In this document: one piece after another, positions 17,252-24,479 of the stretch
Position numbering within the stretch: the first letter of the stretch is position 1
Layout: each line of letters opens with the position of its first letter
DNA from: Pseudomonadota bacterium
GTDB lineage: Bacteria; Pseudomonadota; Alphaproteobacteria; Acetobacterales; Acetobacteraceae
Direction: 5' to 3'
NCBI GenBank assembly: GCA_019351895.1
Contig: JABBOH010000011.1
Location: forward strand, 50,344 to 114,343
Length of the DNA: 64,000 nt
Notes under the pieces: generated by a model
Seen by the model: the letters and a program-made list of their open reading frames with translations, nothing else
Told to the model about the DNA's origin: nothing
Databases searched by the model: none
Translations under genes and position numbers: made by a program

Positions 17252-18510
17252 GACACGCCTGTCTTGCCGAAGGCTGCGATAGACTGCGCCAGTTCGGGGT
17301 GCTCCCGCGCATAGGTCTCCAGCGGAACGCCGGAGACCGCCGCTTCCCAGGACTGGCGGATGGCGCGCACGCCGGCCCCGGGGCCTCCGGGATGGCCCAT
17401 GATCCCGCCGCCGCCGAGATAGAGCAGGTCGATCGAGCCGCCGTTGCGCGCGTAGGTCTCGGGCGCCTGACCGCCCCACTGCCCGGAGCCCACCACGGGC
17501 AGCGCGCGGTCGGCCTCGTCCAGCATCGGCGTCATGCAGGCGTGGAAGGAGGCCAGGAAGGACTGGTCCGGCTCCCAGTATTTCGCGCCGATGCCGTTCA
17601 CCTGGAACTGGTCGACGCCGAGCAGGCGCCAGATCTGCTGGTAGACGCTGAAGTCGAAACCCAGATCGGGATGGCGCGTCAGCACGTCCCAGCCGCTGCG
17701 ATGCGCGTGCAGAACGAGGCGGGATCGTTTCCGCAGAAACGCCATCCCGCCATGACCCACGGCGTTGATCGGGATGACCGCCGCATTGCCGCCAGCCTCG
17801 GCGACGATGTCGTGGTGGCGCATCATCGTGTCGGGATCGGCGCTCGCGATGCCGAAGGCGTACATGACCTTCCGGCCGGTCTTCTGCTCGTGGTCCAGGA
17901 TGACCGGCATCACCGCCCGCACACGGTCCGCGAGCGGCGCGTAGCCGGGGTTCATCATCTTCTCGTCGTCCTTGATGAAGTCGACGCCAGCCTCCACGAG
18001 TTCGCGGGTGACGGCGCCGACATCCTGGGCACTCAGGCCGAGGTTGGGCTTGATGATGCTGCCGATCAGCGGCCGACCATAGACGCCTGTCAGCCGCCGG
18101 CTGCCGGCGATGCCGAAGGCTGGACCGGGATGAGCGCGGATGAATTCCGGCGGCAGGGCGAGGCCGACGATCCGCACGCCCGAGAGCCCACGCACCGAGA
18201 AGACCCCGCCGAAGGCGATGGTCATCAGCGCCGCGATGTCGGTGCCGATGACCTCCAGCGGGAAGTCGATATCGACATCGGCGCGGCTGTAGGTGCCGCC
18301 CGGCACCGCATCCTGTGGGAAGGCCGGCCGCTCGTGCGGGTCCAGCATGCGGATGCCGGAGACTCGGGCGGCGCAGCGCGCCTTGAGATCGGGCGTCTCG
18401 CCCGGCACAGGCACGAAGGTCCCGGTCGACTGGTCGCTCGCGATCTTCTCCGCCATGCGGCCGATGTCGCCCGCGGTCTCGATGCGATAGGTGACGCGGG
18501 CAACCGCCAT
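17248..18510 (-). CDS. RuBisCO-like protein, candidate 3-oxo-isoapionate-4-phosphate transcarboxylase/hydrolase or decarboxylase (OiaT/OiaX)
   Basis: A 420-residue form IV RuBisCO homologue. The carbamylated lysine and Mg ligands are kept in FIKDDE (Lys180, Asp182, Glu183) and the catalytic lysine in IIKPNLGLS (Lys154), where the second lysine of RuBisCO KPK is asparagine. The C-terminal phosphate site is GGGGIMGHPGGPGAG. Loop 6 reads VVGSGQWGGQ without the CO2-gating lysine, so it is not a carboxylase. No methionine-salvage genes are near, arguing against MtnW. With ApnO and OiaK alongside it fits OiaT (giving 3-phosphoglycerate plus glycolate) or OiaX (CO2 loss). No erythrulose-phosphate isomerase genes are visible, mildly favouring OiaT. 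Confidence 0.83.
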   Translation of the reverse strand: MAVARVTYRIETAGDIGRMAEKIASDQSTGTFVPVPGETPDLKARCAARVSGIRMLDPHERPAFPQDAVPGGTYSRADVDIDFPLEVIGTDIAALMTIAFGGVFSVRGLSGVRIVGLALPPEFIRAHPGPAFGIAGSRRLTGVYGRPLIGSIIKPNLGLSAQDVGAVTRELVEAGVDFIKDDEKMMNPGYAPLADRVRAVMPVILDHEQKTGRKVMYAFGIASADPDTMMRHHDIVAEAGGNAAVIPINAVGHGGMAFLRKRSRLVLHAHRSGWDVLTRHPDLGFDFSVYQQIWRLLGVDQFQVNGIGAKYWEPDQSFLASFHACMTPMLDEADRALPVVGSGQWGGQAPETYARNGGSIDLLYLGGGGIMGHPGGPGAGVRAIRQSWEAAVSGVPLETYAREHPELAQSIAAFGKTGVS

Positions 18511-18551
18511 CTACAACGCTCCCATGGCGCCCGCGGCACCGTCGTCATGTC

Positions 18552-18578
18552 ATTATACCAGTTTGCTGCCCCAGTGAA
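18552..18578 (-). promoter_or_regulatory. Candidate promoter with extended -10 upstream of the RuBisCO-like gene
   Basis: On the minus strand a perfect TATAAT (18557-18552) is preceded by TGG, an extended -10 context. A weak -35 TTCACT (18578-18573) sits 15 bp upstream, shorter than ideal. It lies in the 111-bp gap after the SDR at 18622, so the RuBisCO-like/kinase/oxidoisomerase genes may have their own promoter. Confidence 0.5.
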
Positions 18579-18621
18579 GTTGCGCCGCCATGATTGCCGG
18601 ATGTTGGCCGCAACTGGGCCG

Positions 18622-19431
18622 CTACATCGGCGCGGCCGGCGCGGGCCCCGCATCGTAGCCGCCCCAGACCGACTGGTCGTATTCGATGACCGATCCCGTC
18701 ATGAGCCCGGACTCCCCGGTCGCCAGAAACGCGACGGCGCGCGCGACCTCGGCCGGGTCGATGAGCCGCCCGTTCGGCTGCCCGAGCGCCGCCTTCTCCA
18801 GCCAGTCCGCATCGGCACCGTGAAACTCGCGCTGTATGCGGTCCTCGCCGTCCGACGCCATCCAGCCGATGTGTAGAGCGTTGACCCGGATGCGGTTGCG
18901 CAGCAGGGCATAGGCGGTGTTGCGGGTGAGGGTCGCGAGCGCCCCCTTGGACGCGCAATAGGCGGCGATGAACGGCTGACCCGCCAGGGCCGACATCGAG
19001 CCGATATTGACGATTGTGCCTTCCACGCCCTCCCGCTTCATCAGGGCGATGGTCTCCTGCATCAGGAAGAACGGCGCGCGGACGTTGATCGCGAAGATCT
19101 GGTCGAACAACTCGGGCGTGGTGTCGAGGATGGTGCCTCGATCCGTGCTGCCGGCCGAGTTCACCAGCGTGTCGACGCGGCCGAACGCCCGGTCCGCCGC
19201 CGCCACGATGGACCGGCAGCTCTCGACATCCTGCAGGTCCGCCCGGGCGAAAACCGTGCGCGTGCCGGTCTCCGCCTCGATCCTGGAGGCGACGGCCGCG
19301 CCTCGCGCTTCGTGACGACCGCTGATGACGAGGCCAGCGGCTTTGCGGGCCGCGAGTTCACGCGCGATTGCGGCGCCAAGTCCCTGGGTCGCCCCGGTGA
19401 CGATGGCGACCTTTCCAGACATGTCGAACAT
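18622..19431 (-). CDS. Short-chain dehydrogenase/reductase (SDR)
   Basis: A 269-residue SDR: cofactor motif TGATQGLG near residue 13, NSAGS in place of NNAG, catalytic serine in NIGSMSA and YCASK as YxxxK near residue 160. The C-terminus has TGSVIEYDQSVWGGYD, an SDR subgroup tail lacking the common VDGG. It is the first gene of the minus-strand set leading into the RuBisCO-like operon, with two abutting palindromes just upstream. It could act on a sugar or polyol of the same pathway, but only position supports this. Confidence 0.86.
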   Translation of the reverse strand: MFDMSGKVAIVTGATQGLGAAIARELAARKAAGLVISGRHEARGAAVASRIEAETGTRTVFARADLQDVESCRSIVAAADRAFGRVDTLVNSAGSTDRGTILDTTPELFDQIFAINVRAPFFLMQETIALMKREGVEGTIVNIGSMSALAGQPFIAAYCASKGALATLTRNTAYALLRNRIRVNALHIGWMASDGEDRIQREFHGADADWLEKAALGQPNGRLIDPAEVARAVAFLATGESGLMTGSVIEYDQSVWGGYDAGPAPAAPM

Positions 19432-19451
19432 TCCATTCCCCCAGTTTTTTC

Positions 19452-19475
19452 GAACGCACGTTCCTGTTAGCAGGA
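19452..19475. promoter_or_regulatory. Two abutting palindromes upstream of the SDR/apionate-type operon
   Basis: GAACGcaCGTTC (19452-19463) and TCCTGttagCAGGA (19462-19475) are perfect dyads sharing two bases. They lie in the 66-bp gap before the SDR gene, where a repressor or activator site is expected. The local FadR-type regulator is the obvious candidate ligand, though the dyads do not match a textbook FadR consensus. Confidence 0.45.
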
Positions 19476-19497
19476 TTATCGTGCCGGGGGCAGACCG

Positions 19498-20142
19498 TCA
19501 GGCGGGCGGCGTCGGATTTATCTCCTCGGCCTTCGCATAGGCGCGCTGCACAGCCGGACGCGCCTTGATGGTCTCGAACCAGCGTTTGACGTGAGGGAAG
19601 TCGTCGAGGTTCTGGCTCTGCCGCTGATAGGGCACGATCCAGGGGTAGCTCGCCATATCGGCGATCGAATAGTCGCCCGCGAGGAATTCCCGATCCGCCA
19701 GCCGCCGGTCCAGCACGCCGTAAAGCCGGGCGGTCTCCTTGATGTAACGGTTCATGGCGTAAGGCAGCTTCTCGGGCGCGAAGGCGTTGAAGTGGTGGTT
19801 CTGCCCGGCCATGGGGCCAAGGCCGCCCACCTGCCAGAACAGCCATTCCAGCGTCGTCACCCGCTGCCGAAGATCGCTCGCGATGAACCGGCCCGTCTTC
19901 TCGGCGAGGTAGAGCAGGATCGCGCCGGATTCGAAGACCGAGATCGGCTCGCCGCCCCCGGCGGGGTCACGGTCGACGATGGCGGGAATCCGGTTGTTCG
20001 GCGCGATCTTGAGGAAGTCTGGCTGGAACTGCTCGTCGCGGCCGATGTTGATGGGATGGATGCGGTACGGCAGCCCCGCCTCCTCCAGAAAGATTGGCAC
20101 CTTATGGCCGTTCGGCGTCGTCCAGTAATAGAGATCGATCAT
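19498..20142 (-). CDS. Glutathione S-transferase family protein (YfcG/YghU-like)
   Basis: A 214-residue GST. The N-terminal thioredoxin-like domain begins IDLYYWTTPNGHKVPIFLEE, the TPNG signature of the Nu-class YfcG/YghU type that acts as a disulfide-bond reductase or peroxidase. A cis-proline region follows as NNRIPAIVD, with a helical C-terminal domain after residue 90 (LEWLFWQVGGLGPM). The ATG at 20142 (MIDLYYW) is preferred to the ORF-track start seven codons upstream. It points toward the SDR gene with 66 bp between them. Not clearly part of the sugar-acid pathway. Confidence 0.88.
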   Translation of the reverse strand: MIDLYYWTTPNGHKVPIFLEEAGLPYRIHPINIGRDEQFQPDFLKIAPNNRIPAIVDRDPAGGGEPISVFESGAILLYLAEKTGRFIASDLRQRVTTLEWLFWQVGGLGPMAGQNHHFNAFAPEKLPYAMNRYIKETARLYGVLDRRLADREFLAGDYSIADMASYPWIVPYQRQSQNLDDFPHVKRWFETIKARPAVQRAYAKAEEINPTPPA

Positions 20143-20169
20143 GCGCTTCTCCTGTGGGTTCAACCGGGC

Positions 20170-21942
20170 TTATTCGGCAGGCGTCGGTAGGGGACCCGCC
20201 GGCACGGTTATATGGCCCTGGGAGACGACCACCCGGCGGTCATGCAGCCGCGCCACCGTCTCGCGGTGCGCGACCGAGATCAGCGTGGTGTTCGCCAGCC
20301 GCTCCCGCAGCAGGGTGTAGAGCGCCAGTTCGCTCTCCGCGTCGAGGCTCGCCGTCGCCTCGTCGAGAAACAGCCAGTCGGGTTTGATGAGCAATGCCCG
20401 GACGATCGCGAGCCGCTGCTGCTCGCCGCCCGAAAGCGCCTGGGTCCAGTTCCGCCGCTCCTCCATCTGCGGCAGCAGATGTCCGAGCCCGCAATCCGTC
20501 ATCGCCGCGCGAAGCTCGTCGTCCGAGATCGTCGCCGGGTCCTTGGGGTAGGTGGCGGCCCGGTGCAGCGTGCCGAGCGGCAGGTAGGGCCGTTGAGGCA
20601 GGAACAGGCAGGTGGCGGCGGGCAGGGTGATGGAGCCGCTCGCATAGGGCCAGATGCCGGCCAGCGTCCGGAACAGCGTCGACTTGCCGGAGCCGGAGGA
20701 GCCGGTGATCACGATGGACTCGCCCGGACGGAAGCGCAGGCGGGCGTTCTCCATCAGAGGCTTCCCGTTCGGCAGGAAGAGGCTGACATCCTCGAGCACG
20801 ACGTCCTGTCCCTGCGTCACGGTGTTCGGCCCCTGGCCCGCATGTGCGCGCGCCTCGTCGATCGACCGCTTGAAGGTGCCAAGACGTTCGACCGTCGCGC
20901 TCCAGGCCGCGAGGTTCGCGTAATTGTTGACGAACCAGGACATCGCCGACTGGACCTGCCCGAAGCCGTCGCTGATGCGGGTGAGCACGCCGAGGGCGAT
21001 CGCGCCCGAGAAATACCGCGGCGCCGCGACCACGATCGGGAAGATGCTGGCGACCTGACCGTAGCCCGTCGTCAGCATGTTGAGCGCCTTGGTCCGGCGC
21101 ATGATCGCCCACCAGTTCTCGACGACGCCGACGAACCGCGTCCGCAACTCGCCGCGCTCCTCGGCCTCGCCGTTGAAGAGCGCCACGCCCTCCGTATTCT
21201 CCCGCAGGCGCATCAGTGCGAAACGGAAATCGGCTTCGACGCGCTGCTGGTTGAAGGTCAGCCGCGCCAGCGGCCGGCCGATGAGGTGGGTGAACCAGGT
21301 TCCGACGAGGGCGTAGATGAGCGCGACCCAGACCATGTACCCTGGGATGGTGACGCCGAGCAGCGTGAGCGACCCTGACAGCGTCCAGAGAATGCCGAGG
21401 AAGCTGCACAGGGTCACGACGTTCGACATGAGGTCGAGGCCGAGGCTCAAGGTGCTCGTGACGAAACTCGCGATGTCCTGGCTGATACGCTGATCCGGGT
21501 TGTCGGTGCCCTCGCCATCGGGCCGCGACTCGAGGCTCATGCGGTAATAGGTGCGGTCGCCCATCCAATCGTCGAGATACTGGCGGGTGAGCCAGCGGCG
21601 CCAGCGGATCTGCAACCACTGGCTGAGGAAGGTCGCATAGACGGCCACCAGGATATAGACGACGGCGATGCTGCAGAAGCCGGGCAGAAACCCGTGCGGC
21701 GTCCGCTTGTAGAGGAAGATCAGTTGGATGAAGGAGTGCCAGTCGTGCGTCTGGATCGAATCGAAGAAGGCGCCGTTCCAGAAGTTCAGCACGACCGTCA
21801 TCCCGACCAGGGAGAGGTTCAGGAGGATGGTCGAGATCAATAGCGTGAGCGCGCTCCATTTCTCCTCGGAGCGGAAGTAGGGAGCGGAGAGAAACCAGGC
21901 GTCCTTGAGGACCGGCCCGAACCGGCGCATCGCACGGCGCAT
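20170..21942 (-). CDS. ABC transporter with fused membrane and ATPase domains, YddA/SbmA-BacA type
   Basis: A 590-residue half-transporter. The N-terminal domain carries about six membrane helices of the ABC_membrane_2 (SbmA/BacA, YddA, ABCD) class. The C-terminal ATPase shows Walker A GSSGSGKST near residue 415, signature LSGGEQQRLAIVRAL and Walker B DWLFLDEATASLD. SbmA/BacA proteins import peptides and long acyl compounds; fused YddA-type forms are poorly defined. It stands alone: the GST gene lies 27 bp downstream on the same strand. Localisation is the inner membrane; substrate unknown. Confidence 0.88.
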   Translation of the reverse strand: MRRAMRRFGPVLKDAWFLSAPYFRSEEKWSALTLLISTILLNLSLVGMTVVLNFWNGAFFDSIQTHDWHSFIQLIFLYKRTPHGFLPGFCSIAVVYILVAVYATFLSQWLQIRWRRWLTRQYLDDWMGDRTYYRMSLESRPDGEGTDNPDQRISQDIASFVTSTLSLGLDLMSNVVTLCSFLGILWTLSGSLTLLGVTIPGYMVWVALIYALVGTWFTHLIGRPLARLTFNQQRVEADFRFALMRLRENTEGVALFNGEAEERGELRTRFVGVVENWWAIMRRTKALNMLTTGYGQVASIFPIVVAAPRYFSGAIALGVLTRISDGFGQVQSAMSWFVNNYANLAAWSATVERLGTFKRSIDEARAHAGQGPNTVTQGQDVVLEDVSLFLPNGKPLMENARLRFRPGESIVITGSSGSGKSTLFRTLAGIWPYASGSITLPAATCLFLPQRPYLPLGTLHRAATYPKDPATISDDELRAAMTDCGLGHLLPQMEERRNWTQALSGGEQQRLAIVRALLIKPDWLFLDEATASLDAESELALYTLLRERLANTTLISVAHRETVARLHDRRVVVSQGHITVPAGPLPTPAE

Positions 21943-21982
21943 TCGCGTTCCTATCGGCTATCGTTGTGCTGCGGCATGAGCA

Positions 21983-22318
21983 TCAGGCTTGCCTCAGACG
22001 AAGCCGGATGACGCCCTTGATCGCGGCCGGCGCGATCGGCTTGCCATGGCGCAGAATATCGATGAGTCCGGCCTCGGCCAAGCGGCCCGCGGCGGCGCGA
22101 ACGGGGCCGAGCAGCGGGCGCCAGTCATCCGAGAGAGCGCGCGCGACCTCGGACGGGCAGAAGGACTTCTCGGGGCCGCGCTCGGCGGCGAGCCGCAGGA
22201 TGGTCGCGTCGAACCTGCCCGCAGGCGCGGGCGCCTCGGCCACCCCAAGCTCCGGCTCAAGCCCCGATTCAGGCCCCGTTTCAAGCTCAGGCTCGGGTAG
22301 CGGTTCGGGTGTATTCAT
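21983..22318 (-). CDS. DUF3253 domain protein
   Basis: A 111-residue protein with a proline/glutamate-rich N-terminus (about 35 residues) and a C-terminal DUF3253 domain, recognised by FCPSEVARALSDDWRPLLGPVRAAA and the final IRLRLRQ. The fold is a winged-helix-like small domain of unknown role. The ATG at 22318 (MNTPEP) is preferred to the ORF-track start 15 codons upstream. A 7-bp inverted repeat abuts the start codon. No neighbour suggests a function; the ABC exporter starts 40 bp downstream on the same strand. Confidence 0.75.
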   Translation of the reverse strand: MNTPEPLPEPELETGPESGLEPELGVAEAPAPAGRFDATILRLAAERGPEKSFCPSEVARALSDDWRPLLGPVRAAAGRLAEAGLIDILRHGKPIAPAAIKGVIRLRLRQA

Positions 22319-22356
22319 GGTCCCGGCACAATCACGTCCCTGAAAAGTGCGGGACC
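22319..22356 (-). promoter_or_regulatory. Inverted repeat abutting the DUF3253 start codon
   Basis: GGTCCCG (22319-22325) and CGGGACC (22350-22356) are perfect 7-bp complements with a 24-nt loop. On the minus strand the proximal arm ends exactly at the ATG, so the hairpin would limit ribosome access, or the dyad could bind a protein. Confidence 0.35.
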
Positions 22357-22424
22357 TAACCACGCCAGCGTCACGCCGTCACGGTCCCCCGGATGTCTTT
22401 TCTGTTAGGGCGGTCACGGAACGG

Positions 22425-22589
22425 TCATGCGCCCGCACCGTGACCGTCAGGCTCCGCTCGGGGAGGCCGGTCTGAGCGCCGCGTCGCCCAGGCGTGGTCA
22501 TGCAGCAGCCCGTCGTCCCAGAAATCGTCCGTCGGATGCACGATCGGCGCAGGCGTTTCGTCATGCCCGGGCCGCGCCGCCCAAGCCAT
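22425..22589 (-). CDS. Hypothetical small protein (54 aa), not in the ORF track
   Basis: A 54-residue ORF in the minus frame that the track misses. Its composition is acidic and protein-like in the middle (HPTDDFWDDGLLHDHAWAT), unlike the arginine-rich shadow at 22379-22639 in another frame. A stop lies just before the ATG, so it cannot extend upstream. The TTACCG palindrome sits 7 bp upstream. No recognised family. It occupies the otherwise empty 380-bp gap between DUF3253 and the EAL gene; the remaining 106 bp before DUF3253 show only the inverted repeat noted there. Confidence 0.4.
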   Translation of the reverse strand: MAWAARPGHDETPAPIVHPTDDFWDDGLLHDHAWATRRSDRPPRAEPDGHGAGA

Positions 22590-22595
22590 TGTAGT

Positions 22596-22609
22596 TTACC
22601 GGGCGGTAA
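22596..22609. promoter_or_regulatory. Palindromic operator-like site TTACCGggCGGTAA
   Basis: A perfect 6-bp dyad with a 2-bp centre between the 54-aa ORF (minus) and the EAL gene (plus). Size and position fit a TetR-family or similar operator controlling one or both divergent genes. No regulator gene is adjacent. Confidence 0.4.
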
Positions 22610-22698
22610 GGCCCACGCACTAGCTTCTGCGGCAGTCATTTACGCCAGCATCGAGGACGATCCGGCTGCCATCTCCTCACCTCCCCTCGGGACAAAGC

Positions 22699-23469
22699 GT
22701 GTCGACGAGCGCCGCAGACCGGCGCTCGCAAGCCGAACTGCGGCGAGCGGTCGCGCGCGACACGCTCCTGCTTGATTTTCAGCCGCGCCATAACATCGAA
22801 ACCGGGACCATCTCCGCGGTGGAGGCCATCCTGCCGTGGCCGCACCGCCGGCTCGGCACGCCGACCATGGCGGCCGTCCCGGGCATTGCCTGGGAGCCCG
22901 GTCTCGCGAGCATGCTCGGCAACTGGATCTTCCGTGCCGCATGCGCCGAGGCGGCCTCCTGGGAGCGGCAGGACCTGCGCCTTTCGGTAAAGCTCGTGGC
23001 GCCGCAACTCCGGGGCGAGGAACTCTGCCTGCAGATCGCCGCCGCCCTTGAGGCGACCGGGCTGGCGCCCGAACGGCTGGAACTGTCCATACCGGAACAC
23101 CTCGCCTTCAATCTGGAGGATGACGCCGACATTGCCTTCGCGAGCCTGCGAGACATCGGCGTCAACCTGCTGCTGGACGAGTTCGGCCATCTCTATGCGA
23201 GCCTCGTCGCGATGCGCGAGATTCCTCTGACGGGGCTCAAGGTCGACCGCGTGATGCTGCGCAACCTGCCGCTCGACGAGGACAACCTCACGGTCGTTCG
23301 CGCGGTGATCGAGACATCGCATGCGATGGGGCTGCGGGTCTGCGCGGACGGCGTGGATACCGATGCGCAGCGGGCGATGCTGCGGACGCTGACGGTGGAC
23401 GAGGGCCAGGGCGGCATCTTCAGCCCGGCGCTGTCGCCCGTGGAACTCAGGGCCTATCTACGCGGATGA
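22699..23469 (+). CDS. Degenerate EAL domain protein
   Basis: A 256-residue protein consisting of a single EAL-type TIM barrel without sensory or GGDEF domains. Canonical catalytic motifs are altered: EALLRW is EAILPW, NLSxxQ is SVKLVAPQ, DDFGTG is DEFGHL and AEGVET is ADGVDT. Loss of the arginine and asparagine and changes around the paired aspartates argue against active cyclic-di-GMP hydrolysis. It may bind c-di-GMP or a protein partner. A GTG start is used. It stands alone, divergent from the 54-aa ORF and convergent with the hydroxylase gene. Confidence 0.8.
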   Translation: MSTSAADRRSQAELRRAVARDTLLLDFQPRHNIETGTISAVEAILPWPHRRLGTPTMAAVPGIAWEPGLASMLGNWIFRAACAEAASWERQDLRLSVKLVAPQLRGEELCLQIAAALEATGLAPERLELSIPEHLAFNLEDDADIAFASLRDIGVNLLLDEFGHLYASLVAMREIPLTGLKVDRVMLRNLPLDEDNLTVVRAVIETSHAMGLRVCADGVDTDAQRAMLRTLTVDEGQGGIFSPALSPVELRAYLRG

Positions 23470-23510
23470 CCGCGCGCCCGTGACCCTCCTGCCGCGCCCT
23501 TGGGCGGTGA

Positions 23511-24479
23511 TCAGGCCTGGGCCGGACGGCGGGAACGGCGGCGCAGGGCCTTGGTGAAACGGCGCAGCCCGGCCGCCTGCTGTTCCAGATAGTTGCCGGT
23601 ATGCATCGCCTCCTCAGCCGAGGGATCGCCGGTCCGGATGTATTCGCGTCCGAAATCGGCCGTGCCGAAGATCATGTCCCACCACGGCAGCGTCGCCCCG
23701 TAGTTGCAGCTGCGCTGCCCGGCGGCCTTGACGCTGTGATGGGCGCGGTGGAAGCGCGGCGAGATCAGAAGACGCTCGCCCAACCATCCGAAATGGATGC
23801 GCGTATTGGCATGGCTGAAACTCTCGAGCACCCGCACCGTCAGCACCAGCATGGGGAACTGCAGCGGTGGCACGCCGATCGCGAGCGCCACGATCCCGAA
23901 CCAGACACCCGACATGACATCGTCGAGCAGGTGGTTGCGGTCATCCGACCAGAAGGTCATCTGCCGCTGCGCATGATGCAGGGAATGCAGGGAATACCAC
24001 CAGTAGAAGCGGTGCGAGAGCCGATGGCGCCAATACTCGGCGAAATCGAGGACCACGAGATAGATCATCAGCGTAACGATCGGATGGCCGAGCAGAGCGG
24101 GTATCACGCGCTCGATCGTCGGCGGCACGATGCCGTGGTCGGTCAGGAAGCCGTTCATCCAGGTCTGCACGGCGTAGAACAGCACGAAGCTGACCAGCGG
24201 CAGCACGCCGATACGCTGCAGGAGCGTGTAGAAGATATCCGTGCCGACGCTTTCGCTCCGCGTCCAGCGCTCGAGCGGGAAGAAGCGCTCCGCGGGCATC
24301 GAAAGCGCGAGGGTGAGACCGACCTGCGCCACGCCATAGAGCGCGATCAGCGCCCAGCCGTAAGACACGTCCTCCCAGGCGCTGAGGCCGAGATGCCAGA
24401 GCATGGGCAGCAGCAGGTGCCCCTGCAGCCAGCCCGCCATGGCATCAAACGGATCGAGGATGAAGTCGTGGAATGTCAT
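23511..24479 (-). CDS. Sterol desaturase/fatty acid hydroxylase family membrane protein
   Basis: A 322-residue integral membrane di-iron protein. The histidine boxes are clear: HRLSH near residue 155, HSLHHAQ shortly after, and HRAHH near residue 240. Four or more hydrophobic segments flank them. Family members hydroxylate or desaturate lipids such as carotenoids, fatty acids or sterols, or cleave ether lipids. The start MTFHDF overlaps the beta-propeller stop as ATGA; the longer ORF-track start is inside that gene. The substrate is unknown; pairing with a secreted propeller protein is the main clue. Confidence 0.87.
   Translation of the reverse strand: MTFHDFILDPFDAMAGWLQGHLLLPMLWHLGLSAWEDVSYGWALIALYGVAQVGLTLALSMPAERFFPLERWTRSESVGTDIFYTLLQRIGVLPLVSFVLFYAVQTWMNGFLTDHGIVPPTIERVIPALLGHPIVTLMIYLVVLDFAEYWRHRLSHRFYWWYSLHSLHHAQRQMTFWSDDRNHLLDDVMSGVWFGIVALAIGVPPLQFPMLVLTVRVLESFSHANTRIHFGWLGERLLISPRFHRAHHSVKAAGQRSCNYGATLPWWDMIFGTADFGREYIRTGDPSAEEAMHTGNYLEQQAAGLRRFTKALRRRSRRPAQA

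Noticed and set aside
17248-18510. True RuBisCO carboxylase
   Set aside because: Loop 6 lacks the essential lysine, no phosphoribulokinase or carboxysome genes are near, and the second lysine of KPK is asparagine.
22379-22639. 86-aa minus-strand ORF from the track
   Set aside because: Basic, low-complexity composition; a different minus frame of the same DNA gives a more protein-like 54-aa ORF.
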